DNA of 64,000 nucleotides, from the NCBI GenBank assembly GCA_937995755.1, contig CALKJD010000019.1, positions 1 to 64,000 on the forward strand. Reading direction: 5' to 3'. The position numbers and the translations under genes were made by a program. The notes under the pieces were generated by a model, which was not told the origin of the DNA, did no database searches, and was given only the letters and a program-made list of their open reading frames with translations. This DNA is from an uncultured Saprospiraceae bacterium (GTDB taxonomy: Bacteria; Bacteroidota; Bacteroidia; Chitinophagales; Saprospiraceae). Below, one piece after another: positions 47,280 to 57,857 of this stretch. Positions within the stretch are counted from its first letter, which is position 1. The number at the start of each line of letters is the position of its first letter.

Positions 47280-47429
47280 GCCTCAGAATACTCATGACAA
47301 TTTCTCCTTGAATAGCCATATAATGATCTTCTTCTATTCCTTATTAACTATCAAACAATAATAGATCTAGAAGAACCAAATCCACTATCCAAGCATTGAT
47401 AATATTAGAAATATGAACAACCAAACGCT

Positions 47430-48083
47430 GTGAATACGACATACTTTATACCTGGGCTTGGATTTAATGAAGAGGTAATCACACCTATAGTTGATCAAGG
47501 TCTCGATATCCAAACTATCAATTGGATAGAGCCAATTCCATTGGAGTCTATACAGAGCTACGCACATAGAATGAGCGAAAATATAGACTCTAGCTTAGGG
47601 CCTGTAACGTTAATTGGACATTCTTTCGGTGGTATGATAGCTCAAGAGATCAGTCAACTCATAGATATAGATCAGATCATACTCATATCTACCTGTAAGT
47701 CTAGAGCAGAAAACTCGCTAGCACTTAAATCATTATCTCCACTGAAGATCAACAAATTCATTAAGAAAGATCTTATACTCAGAACGTTTCCTCTATGGTC
47801 ACGTAATTATGGTTATGAGACAGAGCAAGAGATGGAAGTATTTAAAAGCATGATCGAAAAGAATACTGATACGTATCTCAATTGGGCTCTTAAGTCGGTC
47901 AGTACTTGGGAAAGGGAATTTGAAATAGCAACGCCCATCATACATATACATGGTGATAAGGATCGAACTTTTCCAATCAAAAACATTCATGATGTCACTC
48001 ATGTCATAGAAGGTGGAAATCACTTTATGATCTATAAAAAGGCAGAAGAGATTGCAGAGTTACTTAAGAAGTATATAACATAA
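47430..48083 (+). CDS. Alpha/beta hydrolase
   Basis: A small alpha/beta-hydrolase fold protein of 217 residues. The nucleophile Ser lies in LIGHSFGGMIAQEIS, a likely acidic residue in IIHIHGDKDRTFP, and the His in EGGNHFMIYKKA, giving a full triad. The oxyanion strand opens as TTYFIPGLGFNEEV. The substrate is unknown. The start is GTG at 47430. A six-codon ATG frame (MNNQTL) just upstream ends at a TGA overlapping this GTG, so coupled re-initiation is possible but unproven. The gene is convergent with the giant dockerin protein. Confidence 0.8.
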   Translation: MNTTYFIPGLGFNEEVITPIVDQGLDIQTINWIEPIPLESIQSYAHRMSENIDSSLGPVTLIGHSFGGMIAQEISQLIDIDQIILISTCKSRAENSLALKSLSPLKINKFIKKDLILRTFPLWSRNYGYETEQEMEVFKSMIEKNTDTYLNWALKSVSTWEREFEIATPIIHIHGDKDRTFPIKNIHDVTHVIEGGNHFMIYKKAEEIAELLKKYIT

Positions 48084-48095
48084 CGGAGACGTAAC

Positions 48096-51000
48096 TTAAT
48101 CTACATGTACATATTCTAATACCGTGACTGTACCGACTTGCTCTATAGTGATATAATATATTCCGTTAGAAGTAAACGACTGAGCATCTATCTCGATCAT
48201 TTCATCTTGATGAGCAGATTTTCTAGCGTACACTACCCTTCCTGTCGCATCCATAGCCGTAATAGTAATCTCTTCACTAGAATCAGTTTCGTTAAGTATA
48301 ATACATTGCGTCGAAGGATTACTTAGCAAACTGAATCTATGATCAGATGCTGTAACCTCCACGTCTGACCGCAATTCACTTTGTAATGTCAATGAGTAAG
48401 GATACTCACCTTCATAAATTACATTTTCATAATCATTAGACAACTCAAAAAGGTACTCTTCTCTAACTTCTACTAATTCGAAATGTATGGAGTAAAGTGA
48501 TTGATTTGCTTCGATTTCTGTTGGTTGTACATGTACGTCTACCAAATTGATTCTACCATCAGCAATATGATATTCATCTGGATTTACCACTTTACCATTA
48601 TATCCTACTACTGCTACAGGATACATTGCTCTCGCATCATAGGTAATAGATAATTGAGATGCATCAGCCAATATTGAAGATTCAGAAGTGATAGCTAATG
48701 TCAATTCATTATCCTCTATAGAATATGTACCGTCAAGATTGTAACTCTCACTAGTTCTAACCTCAGCAGTATTATTTCCTTGCATTACCGCTTCATAAGA
48801 TTCATTTACATCACCAAGCTTTATAGCTGTGAAATTAACATGTTGAACGGTATCCACTAAAGGCTCTAAATATATGTTTTGATCGTATCCCCACGGAGAT
48901 GATGCATCCATAAACACCCATCCTTCAGGTATGAATCTCCAAGGCATATCACCATTTGGCAACTCAGATTTGATACCCAAAACTACTTTTCTAAGCAATA
49001 CGATATCTGCTCCTGATATCGAATTAGATCCATTCATATCTGAAGCAATAATTTGATATGGATCCGTAAACTCTGAGAATCCAAGAACATGTCTTTGGAT
49101 CAATACTAGATCTAATGATGTAACCCCATTAGTTAATTCATCCATCTTACGAGGAGTTACAAAGTATGGTACGTTATCAAAAGTAGCTTGTGAAGTATAT
49201 TTTCCAGCTTCATTACTCCAAGTCGTATGAACATACGCTTCTTTTACATCTTTATATTCTACTTCTACAGCGTTGATACGGTCGCCAGCTATTGTTCTGA
49301 GATCTCCTTTTACGATTCCATCTTGCTCTTGATTTTCACAGATATCATCGTTATCTTGAATTACAATTTGAATTTCACAAAAATCTTGATTTCCATCTGA
49401 ATCCGTCACATACATGGTAAGCGGCAACCATTGTATAGCTCCGTTTTCGATATCTTCACAGTCTATAGTCCAACTCGTATCATCCACATCCTCAGAAAAT
49501 GAAAATTGCAAATCAGAAACAGGCGTACAATTATCATAACTGTCAAAATCAAAATCTTCCGCCCAAATAGTTACTTGTCCAGTAGTAGGCATCAGTACTG
49601 TAGTGATCGAACTAAAGCAATATGGCGTTGGTGCTTTACAATCTTTCACTGTTACCATATAATCACAAGTAGTTACATTTCCACAGGCATCAGACACTGT
49701 CCAATACACTTTATGCGTACCATGATTTAGAGTAGTTTCAATAGTAGCATTCCCACCTGATAAATCAATGGTTCCATCGTTATCATTGTCAATTTCCCAA
49801 GAATAATCTAGAAGCAAAGTATCAGTACAATCATCACCTGCTGATAGATCAAAACTATATTGTGCCACCATACAGTCATCATCATAAGAACAAATCTCTA
49901 CATCAGTACAATTAGATATAGTCGGTGCTATGTTATTCGTAAGTTTAATTACTTGATTATCTGTCCAATACCCTTCACCAGTATCAGGATTATGCTGACA
50001 CCAATCGATTGCTGTCCAATGTCTAATGATCTTTACACAAGCTGTATCCGCGATTGGAAATATTTCATCGTAAAACTCAAATGCAATAGCACCACATGTC
50101 ACTCCTGACAATAATGGAACACCAGTCTTACTAGTATCAGATTCGATATCTTGACATCCTGTAGTGGTAATATCTAACGGCCACTGAATATCACTTTCTT
50201 GAATATAATCTGCATTCTGAATTGTAATAGATTGTATACCACTTTCTGACATCCCAAACTCATCAGTAACGGTAAACGTACGTAGTATCGTTCCTTGATA
50301 ACAATCAACAGATTCTACAGATGTCTCACTTACACTAGCGGTACAATTATCAATGTAATATCCATCAGAACCTGCAATACCAGAGTTGAAATCATCATTG
50401 ATGATAATACTTTCTACATCATCTACATTAGATCTTACCACTCCAAAAGGTGAAAGGTCTTCTAAATCGTAATAAGTATCACAAGAAATCGTGATATCAG
50501 AAGGTACTACTAATTCTGGTGCTATCTTATCTTCTATAATTACCGATACCATACAAGTATTAGAATTGCCATTTGCATCTGTTACTTGCATCGCTACCAT
50601 TATAGTATCATTTACTTCTTCACAACAAAAATCAACATAGTCTCCGAAAGCCAATCCAAAACCACATTCATCAGTCATCTTGGCTACTTGGTAACTTACG
50701 ATCTCACAGTTATCTGTTGATCCATCATCAAATGTAGCTGCGTATACTCTAGATCTTCCATCAGAAGTAATACTTGTAGACGTAAATTCATCGCATACTG
50801 GATAAGGTTCTACATCATCTTCTACTGTTATTGTTGCAGTACACATAGCGCTATTACCACATTCATCAGTAACTGTATAGGTTACATTAACCAAACCTTG
50901 TGGAAGATTGTCTACATACAATTGTTCTTGTACCTCAGTAACAGGATAAACATTAACATTACTTACACCTTGTACTTTAGCTGTAATAGTATACTCACTG

Positions 51001-52325
51001 CAATCTGTAATATTTGTTGGAAGATTCAAAAGTGTATTGTTACTCTCACAATCATAGACCGATGTAGAAATAGTAATGTCATTTACACAAGTAAATGTTG
51101 GCGCTGAAGTATCATCCACCTTTATAACTTGGTTCTTCGTCGCTGTTTCTACTAAGCACCAATCAATAGCTTCCCAAGCCCTCAACACTTTAAATCCTCC
51201 TCCACATAATGGTATAACCGTATCTGTATAAATAAAATCTAGATGATTACAAGAGCTAGGCGTTGGGCTACCTGTAACTGAAGTGGCAGGATTACCGTCT
51301 GCATCAGTTTCATATACTTGATCACAATCCAATGTGGGTGCCTCATTTCCATCATAATGTGGAGGAAAGACTAACTGATCTACCGTTATTCTTTCTATCA
51401 GTATAGATTGAGCACAATAGCTTGTATTTCCATTGGCATCCATTGCGATCCAAGTTCTATTAATGATCTTATCTAATGAAGTATTACATGAAGGAATCGT
51501 TACATCATCTGTATAACTCAATGCAACATTTCCGCATGCATCCCATCCTGATACGATGTAAGCGTCATTACCGTTAGCTACGGCCACCGCAGCGGCAGGT
51601 ATCGGCAAACCAATCTCATCTGCAGAATTTCCTTCGTCACAAATAATCTGACTATCAATACATGAGAATACTGGAGCATAATTATCTGTCACCGTCAAAG
51701 AACCGGAGCAAGTCACTTGAGTACATTCATGCCCAACTTTATAAGTAATGTTCTGTCCAATGTGCTCTCCAGTTAAAATATTTCCAGAGATATTGATTCC
51801 ATTCTCGTCCATCACATTTATAATATATCTATCTATTGGTTCAGCAGGATTAGAAACTAACATATCAATAGTTACCGCTTGCTGGCATTGCACGTCTAAG
51901 GTTACGTTGATCGCATTGTTACATGCGAGAGCTGGAGCATTCTGGTACGTGATGCTTACTACATCAGATACTTCTATCATTGGCCCAATCCCATCTGGAT
52001 CGTCTGAAACTAAAATTAAACTAAAAACACCGTTAGCTTGATCTTCAACACCTGGCACATAGGCCGTAGTCGTAGAGAATGTACTCATACTATTACCAGA
52101 AGGAAGGAATAAACCATCTCCAGTAGTAAACCAATTGCCATCACTAACAATACCTGATATAGTTGCTTCTAGCATATCGATATCAAGACTACTACCATAA
52201 CAAAGGCTAGTATCGTCTCCTGCAAATACCGTTATTTGTGCAGAAGCACTTTGATACAGTCCTGTGTTTAATGCTATAAATACTATTAGTAGCACTGAAT
52301 CTAGACTCATACACTTCTCCCACAT
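48096..52325 (-). CDS. Giant secreted protein with dockerin-like and T9SS domains
   Basis: This product of about 1409 residues is exported through the type IX system. The ORF track begins at a TTG (52382), but ATG 52325 gives a good signal peptide (MWEKCMSLDSVLLIVFIALN). Many HYR/Ig-like modules follow, each with a DxxGNxxxC pattern (TDECGNSAMCTATITVED, SDACGNVTTCDYMVTVKD, TDANGNSNTCMVSVIIED). A short unit near GVTSLDLVLIQRHVLG and SDMNGSNSISGADIVLLRK is a dockerin-like pair of calcium-binding loops. The last 80 residues are a T9SS sorting domain (FSLLSNPSTQCIILN ... SNGIYYITIEQ). The function is probably adhesion or surface display. It is convergent with the alpha/beta hydrolase. Confidence 0.87.
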   Translation of the reverse strand: MWEKCMSLDSVLLIVFIALNTGLYQSASAQITVFAGDDTSLCYGSSLDIDMLEATISGIVSDGNWFTTGDGLFLPSGNSMSTFSTTTAYVPGVEDQANGVFSLILVSDDPDGIGPMIEVSDVVSITYQNAPALACNNAINVTLDVQCQQAVTIDMLVSNPAEPIDRYIINVMDENGINISGNILTGEHIGQNITYKVGHECTQVTCSGSLTVTDNYAPVFSCIDSQIICDEGNSADEIGLPIPAAAVAVANGNDAYIVSGWDACGNVALSYTDDVTIPSCNTSLDKIINRTWIAMDANGNTSYCAQSILIERITVDQLVFPPHYDGNEAPTLDCDQVYETDADGNPATSVTGSPTPSSCNHLDFIYTDTVIPLCGGGFKVLRAWEAIDWCLVETATKNQVIKVDDTSAPTFTCVNDITISTSVYDCESNNTLLNLPTNITDCSEYTITAKVQGVSNVNVYPVTEVQEQLYVDNLPQGLVNVTYTVTDECGNSAMCTATITVEDDVEPYPVCDEFTSTSITSDGRSRVYAATFDDGSTDNCEIVSYQVAKMTDECGFGLAFGDYVDFCCEEVNDTIMVAMQVTDANGNSNTCMVSVIIEDKIAPELVVPSDITISCDTYYDLEDLSPFGVVRSNVDDVESIIINDDFNSGIAGSDGYYIDNCTASVSETSVESVDCYQGTILRTFTVTDEFGMSESGIQSITIQNADYIQESDIQWPLDITTTGCQDIESDTSKTGVPLLSGVTCGAIAFEFYDEIFPIADTACVKIIRHWTAIDWCQHNPDTGEGYWTDNQVIKLTNNIAPTISNCTDVEICSYDDDCMVAQYSFDLSAGDDCTDTLLLDYSWEIDNDNDGTIDLSGGNATIETTLNHGTHKVYWTVSDACGNVTTCDYMVTVKDCKAPTPYCFSSITTVLMPTTGQVTIWAEDFDFDSYDNCTPVSDLQFSFSEDVDDTSWTIDCEDIENGAIQWLPLTMYVTDSDGNQDFCEIQIVIQDNDDICENQEQDGIVKGDLRTIAGDRINAVEVEYKDVKEAYVHTTWSNEAGKYTSQATFDNVPYFVTPRKMDELTNGVTSLDLVLIQRHVLGFSEFTDPYQIIASDMNGSNSISGADIVLLRKVVLGIKSELPNGDMPWRFIPEGWVFMDASSPWGYDQNIYLEPLVDTVQHVNFTAIKLGDVNESYEAVMQGNNTAEVRTSESYNLDGTYSIEDNELTLAITSESSILADASQLSITYDARAMYPVAVVGYNGKVVNPDEYHIADGRINLVDVHVQPTEIEANQSLYSIHFELVEVREEYLFELSNDYENVIYEGEYPYSLTLQSELRSDVEVTASDHRFSLLSNPSTQCIILNETDSSEEITITAMDATGRVVYARKSAHQDEMIEIDAQSFTSNGIYYITIEQVGTVTVLEYVHVD

Positions 52326-52733
52326 AGCGCTAACCGCACTATGCAAAGATGAAAGATATGTAGTTAATAGATTCAAAATCAATACATTATATTATTAAAT
52401 TCTTATATAAGTATTCATAACAATGCGAGTTACTTATATATTACAAATATGTTTAATGCAAAATCTGTACCGTTTTTAATCATTCTCAGAATTAGTTACT
52501 TCTAGGCAAAAACTAACATTTCTATAAGTTGCCAATTGGGCCATCATATGAGAATTATTTCATATTATAGACATAGCTACAACACTGTAGAGAAGTTCTA
52601 AGTAAAGGTGAGTAATAGATTTCTAGATATGACAATTACCACTAAATATTGGAATGAAACACTCCATATCCAAAGAATATTCTATTGGTAAATATGTACC
52701 TCAATACTGTAATTCTGTAATATCTATGAAAAC
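52326..52733. other. 408-base gene-free stretch
   Basis: This AT-rich gap lies between the giant dockerin protein and the TraB/GumN gene. I see no ORF, convincing promoter or hairpin. It presumably holds the promoter of the giant protein and the 3' end of the TraB transcript. Confidence 0.4.
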
Positions 52734-53534
52734 CTACTCAAAGATTGGCTTGATTTCATAGCCTTGATTCCTAAGTAAATGAAGCATACCATGCTTACCA
52801 GAAAGGTGAGCCGCACCAACTGCTGCAAATAAAGATTGATTCTTACTTAAAGATATGAAACGATTCACCATATTCTCATTACGGCGATATAGCATCAGCA
52901 ACTTCAAAGGTCCTAGTGACTTTTTACTTTTGCTATATAACTTGTGTAATTTGCCTTGTGCGTATAGGTCGCCAAGAGTGATTATTGATTTGCCATATTT
53001 ATTTACATTCCTAAGTACTTGCTTGAGGCCAGTAACTTGGTGTTGCATAGGAATACTTTGCAAAATATCGATTTGATCTTGTACAGATTCGAGTCCATAT
53101 AATGCCTTGTCTAATTTGGTGGCATAGCTCCATAGATGATGATCCAAAGCTAAACCATAATCCTCATAAGAGAATGCCTCAGCAATGATATTAGTGATAG
53201 CCATCGGAGTAAGATGTATCACTTCCGCCATATGAACTCCAGTAATCTTGTAAAAGATAGAAGACATCCTTTTAAACTGTCTCGGAGTATAATAATCAGA
53301 AAGCGACTGATCACTTGGTAATTGAAAATATTGATGTAAATCTGCCTCAGAGGCATGCTCTAAATGCATCTCGCCAGAATAGCTATCTACTAGAGGCACA
53401 TATTTTTCAGCTAAAAACGCGTAGGTATAAGCATTTAAATCCTTGAGGTGCATCGTCCCCATAAGGTAATTAGTACGATCTAAAATAGGATCATAAACAG
53501 ACCACAATACCGATTCTCTCTTACTTACTGCCAT
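52734..53534 (-). CDS. TraB/GumN family protein
   Basis: This belongs to the TraB/GumN (Tiki-like) family, whose eukaryotic relatives are metalloproteases; the bacterial role is unclear. Family features are YLMGTMHLKD near the start, ALYGLESVQDQI in the middle, the RRNENMVNRF segment, and AAVGAAHLSGKHGML with a final LLRNQGYEIKPI. The conserved GxxH and GAAH histidines, which could bind metal, are present. The ORF track starts at a TTG (53549), but the ATG at 53534 (MAVSKRESVLW) is preferred. I see no signal peptide, unlike many family members, so it may be cytoplasmic. Between it and the Lrp gene lies a strong hairpin. Confidence 0.85.
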   Translation of the reverse strand: MAVSKRESVLWSVYDPILDRTNYLMGTMHLKDLNAYTYAFLAEKYVPLVDSYSGEMHLEHASEADLHQYFQLPSDQSLSDYYTPRQFKRMSSIFYKITGVHMAEVIHLTPMAITNIIAEAFSYEDYGLALDHHLWSYATKLDKALYGLESVQDQIDILQSIPMQHQVTGLKQVLRNVNKYGKSIITLGDLYAQGKLHKLYSKSKKSLGPLKLLMLYRRNENMVNRFISLSKNQSLFAAVGAAHLSGKHGMLHLLRNQGYEIKPIFE

Positions 53535-53557
53535 ATTTATTAACTGCAACTATACAC

Positions 53558-53592
53558 AAAGGCCGCTAAGATATTACATCTAGCGGCCTTTT
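53558..53592 (-). terminator. Terminator between lrp-like and TraB genes
   Basis: AAAGGCCGCTA pairs with TAGCGGCCTTT around a short loop and has T-rich tails on both strands. By position it ends the minus-strand Lrp/AsnC transcript, 36 bases past its stop. Confidence 0.75.
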
Positions 53593-53627
53593 GGACTTTA
53601 TTTATCGAACTCTGATTAGAATTGTAC

Positions 53628-54119
53628 TTATATTCTAATCGGAGAGGTATAATCAAAAGGAAGAGTATTAGACATTTTCACATCTGACAACGTCATCAAT
53701 GTTTTTAATCTTTCGATCTCTTCTATTTGACTTAATGTCTTAAATAAAAGCTGCTCATAATCTTGTAAATCCTTACATACTATCTTGAGCAGAAAATCTG
53801 CATCACCCGTAATGATATAACATTCAACGATTTCTTCTACTTCTTTGATCTTCTTGATGAAGTTCTCCAATGCATTTTCTTTCTGCCATGCTAATGATAC
53901 TAGTACAAAGGTACGTACGTTAAGTCCAAGCTTTGCAGCGTCAACTTTCGCATGATAACTCTTGATTATTTCTGTTTGCTCTAGCTTCTTTACTCTCTCT
54001 AAAGTAGGTGCTGGAGATAGACCTATCTTCTTAGATAGATCTAGGTTTGTAATCTTACTGTTCTCTTGTAATATTTTAAGAATCTTAAGATCAATTTTAT
54101 CAAATTTGGTGCCTGCCAT
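53628..54119 (-). CDS. Lrp/AsnC family transcriptional regulator
   Basis: An N-terminal helix-turn-helix (KFDKIDLKILKILQENSKIT, DLSKKIGLSPAPTLERVKKL) binds DNA, and a C-terminal RAM domain (VLVSLAWQKENALENFIKKI, GDADFLLKIVCKDLQDYEQLL) senses an amino acid or similar ligand and drives oligomerisation. The 163-residue length is typical. Targets are unknown; such regulators often control amino-acid metabolism. It stands alone on the minus strand. Confidence 0.95.
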   Translation of the reverse strand: MAGTKFDKIDLKILKILQENSKITNLDLSKKIGLSPAPTLERVKKLEQTEIIKSYHAKVDAAKLGLNVRTFVLVSLAWQKENALENFIKKIKEVEEIVECYIITGDADFLLKIVCKDLQDYEQLLFKTLSQIEEIERLKTLMTLSDVKMSNTLPFDYTSPIRI

Positions 54120-54439
54120 TTGTCAATTTGTTTTTAACTAATTAATAATAGTTTTCAACTTTATCGATATATATCCAATAAATATGAAGAAATTGAATCA
54201 ATCTCCAGTTTATATCTCGACAATAAATTAAAAGGGAGTGTAAATAAAATATAATTCTCTTAATTTAACACTATAGTATAGAAAATATCCTTATATAATT
54301 ATTTCAAAGCTCTTTATCAAACGAATATACTGTTGTTGCAACAATAGATGTACCGTACATTACAGCAGATTTGGAGACAAAAAAGCCTTAAAATCAAAAC
54401 TTATAGGATTAAGTGATTTATTCGTAAAAGTAAAGAACA
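54120..54439. other. 320-base AT-rich gap
   Basis: Between the Lrp-like gene and the acyltransferase gene there is no ORF and no recognisable RNA or hairpin. It should contain the Lrp promoter and the end of the acyltransferase operon, but no consensus box stands out. Confidence 0.4.
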
Positions 54440-55318
54440 CTACATTTTTACCCCAACCACTTCGTTAGGTTTAGTATGCTTCCATCTTCGATGTGTCCAT
54501 AACCAATCGGATTCATTATTTCTAATATGTTCTTCTAACTCGATACTATATCGATCCAGAATAGACCCATATGGAGCCTCCACTGGATTTAACTCTAAGG
54601 CTGTATTATGGACTTCATAATAGCCTCGTTTCACCCTATTGATTTTAAAGTGAAAAACAGGCATATCGTACTCTTTGGCAAATTTCTCCGCACCATATTG
54701 TACTGCAGTATCTCTACCAAAAAAATTAGTCCAATACGCTCTTTTTGCTTTATGAGGAGATTGATCTGATGCAAAAAAGTATAAGGTAGGTTCTGTAGTC
54801 TCTGCAATAACTTCTTTAATTTCAGCCTTAGGTATCGCTCTGCAACCAAATTTAGTTCGTGAGTCTACTACCTTCTTATACAGAAATTCATTGCTCAAAG
54901 GTGTCATAATACCCAAAGATCTATGATTTATTAGCTTATCACTAATTACCATCCATTCCCAATTACTTACATGGCTTACCAGACCTACTACACTACGTCC
55001 CTGTTCATAATAAGGCTGTAAATTATCAACATCATGCATTATCATCCGTTTTCGAAGCTCTTTCTCACTAATACTGAACAACTTTAGAGACTCTATCATT
55101 ACATCACAGAAGTTCTTATAAAACCCTTTTGCGATTTGTATTCGTTCCTCTTCAGTTTTTTCAGGAAATGCAATCGCCAGATTACCAAAAACTACTTTTT
55201 TTCGATATCCAATAATATAGTACGTAAGTAGATACAATAGATCAGAAAGCCTATGTAATAACCACATAGGTAATAATGAAAGTGGCTTAATTATAAGATA
55301 GTATAGGATTGGGACCAT
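54440..55318 (-). CDS. LpxL/HtrB-type lysophospholipid acyltransferase
   Basis: This membrane-associated acyltransferase resembles late lipid A acyltransferases. The catalytic HX4E motif is in HVSNWEWMV. Other family segments are YKNFCDVMIESLKL before it, RAYWTNFFGRDTAV in the central region, and FHFKINRVKRGYYEV near the end. An N-terminal hydrophobic helix anchors it (YYLIIKPLSLLPMWLLH). The 292-residue length is typical. Its stop is followed by the 320-base gap; 11 bases upstream lies the TlpA-like gene, so both are probably cotranscribed. A role in acylating lipid A or an ornithine-type lipid fits, but the substrate is inferred. Confidence 0.87.
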   Translation of the reverse strand: MVPILYYLIIKPLSLLPMWLLHRLSDLLYLLTYYIIGYRKKVVFGNLAIAFPEKTEEERIQIAKGFYKNFCDVMIESLKLFSISEKELRKRMIMHDVDNLQPYYEQGRSVVGLVSHVSNWEWMVISDKLINHRSLGIMTPLSNEFLYKKVVDSRTKFGCRAIPKAEIKEVIAETTEPTLYFFASDQSPHKAKRAYWTNFFGRDTAVQYGAEKFAKEYDMPVFHFKINRVKRGYYEVHNTALELNPVEAPYGSILDRYSIELEEHIRNNESDWLWTHRRWKHTKPNEVVGVKM

Positions 55319-55329
55319 ATGATGGTGTT

Positions 55330-56760
55330 CTACTCTTCGATTATCTCTTTGTCAGCAACCTCAAGACGCATGATTTCGTCTACGATCTCACCTAATTTTT
55401 CGGCTGGAATATCTTTAATAACAATTTCCTTGTTCTTATCCAATACAATAATCTTTGGCGTCTTAGTCACATACATTTTCCTCTGAAACCGTATGTACTC
55501 ATCACCAGTATTCATCAACCTCAACATATCTTTATCTTCCAGTGAATCCCAACAACCATCGTACTTTTCTCCACCTTTAGTACAGATGCTTATCGTCTTA
55601 ACTCCTTTAGCAAGATACTCATCATTGAATTTCACTATATGTGGCATCGCTTTTTTACAATGACCACAGTTCGGAGCCCAAAACAAAAGCACTGTATAAT
55701 CCGCTTCTATTTCTCTGATTTTCACAGGATTACCGTCTTTATCATACGTAGTTATATCTGGTACTATGTTACCAATCAATAGTGGTTTCAGTTTATTGGC
55801 ATTGTCTACTATTTTGGCTAAAGTCTCATCTTTTACCCACGGTGCTTTACCATTAGCATAGTATTTATCGACAATATGCACGTATATAGCATCTTGCCCT
55901 ACCATTTTCATTTGAGCAAATTGATTTAGAAAATGAGAAGTATAAAATTTACGAGCTTCCTCATTATTGTCAAACTTAGAGAGTATATAGTCTATCGCTA
56001 TGATTGTACTATCTGGTAAAGGAGAATTCAACTTCTCCATATAATAATCTATTCTATCATGTAGAAACGGAGTTCTAATAATAGCTGGCATATTAAAATC
56101 AACATTATCAAAATAATGATCTCTATAATATCTAAATCTCTTTGATTTAATCTCCTCAGGTGTACCTTCTGTAAATTCTGGAATATCTACCTGAAAATTA
56201 GCAGCTATCAATGCTGCAGTAATAGTATTAGGATGTTTGTTAACCAATTCTTTCTGATATTCTAAAATCTCAATATCTAATACTGAAATCTGCTCTTTTA
56301 TTTTAGAAGCATCTTTGCCTAGAGAGTCAGCAACTATCAATTCATTTTGAAGTCTTACATTTTCAGGTCTACGTTTTTTAAGATAGCGGAGATAATCATA
56401 GAATAACTTGTTCTCTTCAGATCCTTTGCTCTTCAGTTCTGATAGATCTTCGTAGTTCATTTCTAGCTCAAACTCTTGATCATCTGTAGGAATAATAAAT
56501 TGTGAATATTGATGATCTGGAATCGTAATTGCGATATATACGCCTGACTCAAATAATGAATCTGCCTGCAACTCAAACTTGTCTTTGTTAGATTTACGAA
56601 TAAGAGTATCTTTTACTAACTGCCTATCAGCGAAGTAATTACCGACTATAAGCGTATCATTTTTGTAATTATCTATCTTAATCTCAATATCAACTTTCTG
56701 AGCAGTCACAGATGTGATCACAAAGATTGAAAAAAGCAAAAGTGTATGTATTCTGTTCAC
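55330..56760 (-). CDS. TlpA-like thioredoxin-domain lipid/periplasmic protein (DUF5106-type)
   Basis: A signal peptide (MNRIHTLLLFSIFVITSVTAQ) directs this 476-residue protein to the periplasm. An N-terminal all-beta domain (about 25-110) is followed by a helical DUF5106-like region, and a C-terminal thioredoxin fold with the redox motif CGHC (LFWAPNCGHCKKAMP). Such proteins are common in Bacteroidota and may reduce disulfides of exported proteins. The start is GTG at 56760: an in-frame stop lies six codons upstream with no ATG, and the signal peptide requires it. Its neighbours are pyrB upstream (126 bases) and the acyltransferase downstream. Confidence 0.87.
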   Translation of the reverse strand: MNRIHTLLLFSIFVITSVTAQKVDIEIKIDNYKNDTLIVGNYFADRQLVKDTLIRKSNKDKFELQADSLFESGVYIAITIPDHQYSQFIIPTDDQEFELEMNYEDLSELKSKGSEENKLFYDYLRYLKKRRPENVRLQNELIVADSLGKDASKIKEQISVLDIEILEYQKELVNKHPNTITAALIAANFQVDIPEFTEGTPEEIKSKRFRYYRDHYFDNVDFNMPAIIRTPFLHDRIDYYMEKLNSPLPDSTIIAIDYILSKFDNNEEARKFYTSHFLNQFAQMKMVGQDAIYVHIVDKYYANGKAPWVKDETLAKIVDNANKLKPLLIGNIVPDITTYDKDGNPVKIREIEADYTVLLFWAPNCGHCKKAMPHIVKFNDEYLAKGVKTISICTKGGEKYDGCWDSLEDKDMLRLMNTGDEYIRFQRKMYVTKTPKIIVLDKNKEIVIKDIPAEKLGEIVDEIMRLEVADKEIIEE

Positions 56761-56886
56761 GTATATTATAGATTTCTATTTACTAATGGTAACTGACACA
56801 AATCTCTCAGTCCACCTATGAAACATAACTCACAAGCTAGATCGCCATGTGAGATGTGATTTTATATTTTATTTAACGATTGGCTC

Positions 56887-57819
56887 TTAACCACGTACTC
56901 CAGCCAATAAGTATAAAACCGCCATTCTTACAGCAACTCCATTTTCCACTTGTTGCAATATGATGGAATGATCAGAATCAGCAACGTCACTCGTAATCTC
57001 CACTCCCCTATTAATTGGACCTGGATGCATGACAGTAATCTCTTTATCCAATCGAGACAAACGATCTTTATTGACACCATAATAGAGTGAGTACTCTCTC
57101 AGTGATGGTATGTACTTAATATCTTGTCTTTCTAATTGGATTCGTAAAATATTAGCGATATCGCACCAGGCTAAGGCCTTATCAATATCATACTCTACTA
57201 AAACACCTAAGGAAGACATATGCTTAGGAATCAATGTTGGTGGTCCACAGACCATAACTTGAGCTCCAAGTTTGAGTAAACAATATATATTAGATAAGGC
57301 AACCCTACTATGCATGACATCTCCAATAATCACTACTTTTTTGCCTTTGAGATTTCCTACTTTCTCCGTCATAGAGAATGCATCTAATAATGCTTGAGTA
57401 GGATGCTCATGAGTACCATCACCCGCATTAATAATATTTGCATCTATATGCTGAGCTAAAAAATGATGCGCTCCAGGAGCAGGATGTCTCATCACTACCA
57501 TATCTACTTTCATAGATAGGATGTTATTGACTGTATCGAGTAGAGTCTCTCCTTTCTTTACAGAGCTACTTGCAGCAGAAAAGTTTACAGTATCTGCAGA
57601 TAGTCTCTTTTCTGCTAACTCAAAGGATATCCGAGTCCGTGTACTATTCTCAAAAAATAGATTGGCTATAGTGACATCCCTTAAAGAAGGCACTTTCTTG
57701 ATAGGCCGATTAATTACCTCTTTGAAATTTTGTGCGGTTTTAAAAATGAGATTGATATCATCAGTATTTATATACTTGATGCCTAATAGGTGTTTCGTAC
57801 TCAGTTGAGACTGACTCAT
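56887..57819 (-). CDS. pyrB: Aspartate carbamoyltransferase catalytic subunit
   Basis: This enzyme condenses carbamoyl phosphate with aspartate in the second step of UMP synthesis. Carbamoyl-phosphate binding is seen in ENSTRTRISFELAEKRL, the HPTQALLD motif, and VMHSRVALSN; the aspartate site is in MHPGPINRGVEI. The 310-residue length is normal for the catalytic subunit. No pyrI regulatory subunit lies in this window. It sits 38 bases downstream of pyrR on the same strand, so the two form a pyrimidine-related operon. Confidence 0.97.
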   Translation of the reverse strand: MSQSQLSTKHLLGIKYINTDDINLIFKTAQNFKEVINRPIKKVPSLRDVTIANLFFENSTRTRISFELAEKRLSADTVNFSAASSSVKKGETLLDTVNNILSMKVDMVVMRHPAPGAHHFLAQHIDANIINAGDGTHEHPTQALLDAFSMTEKVGNLKGKKVVIIGDVMHSRVALSNIYCLLKLGAQVMVCGPPTLIPKHMSSLGVLVEYDIDKALAWCDIANILRIQLERQDIKYIPSLREYSLYYGVNKDRLSRLDKEITVMHPGPINRGVEITSDVADSDHSIILQQVENGVAVRMAVLYLLAGVRG

Positions 57820-57857
57820 TTGCTACTAACCGTTTTAGTTATTTAGTTTTACTAATA

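Noticed and set aside
47413-47433. Six-codon upstream ORF (MNNQTL) overlapping the GTG of the alpha/beta hydrolase
   Set aside because: Too short to judge; kept only as a remark because no ribosome-binding signal supports it.
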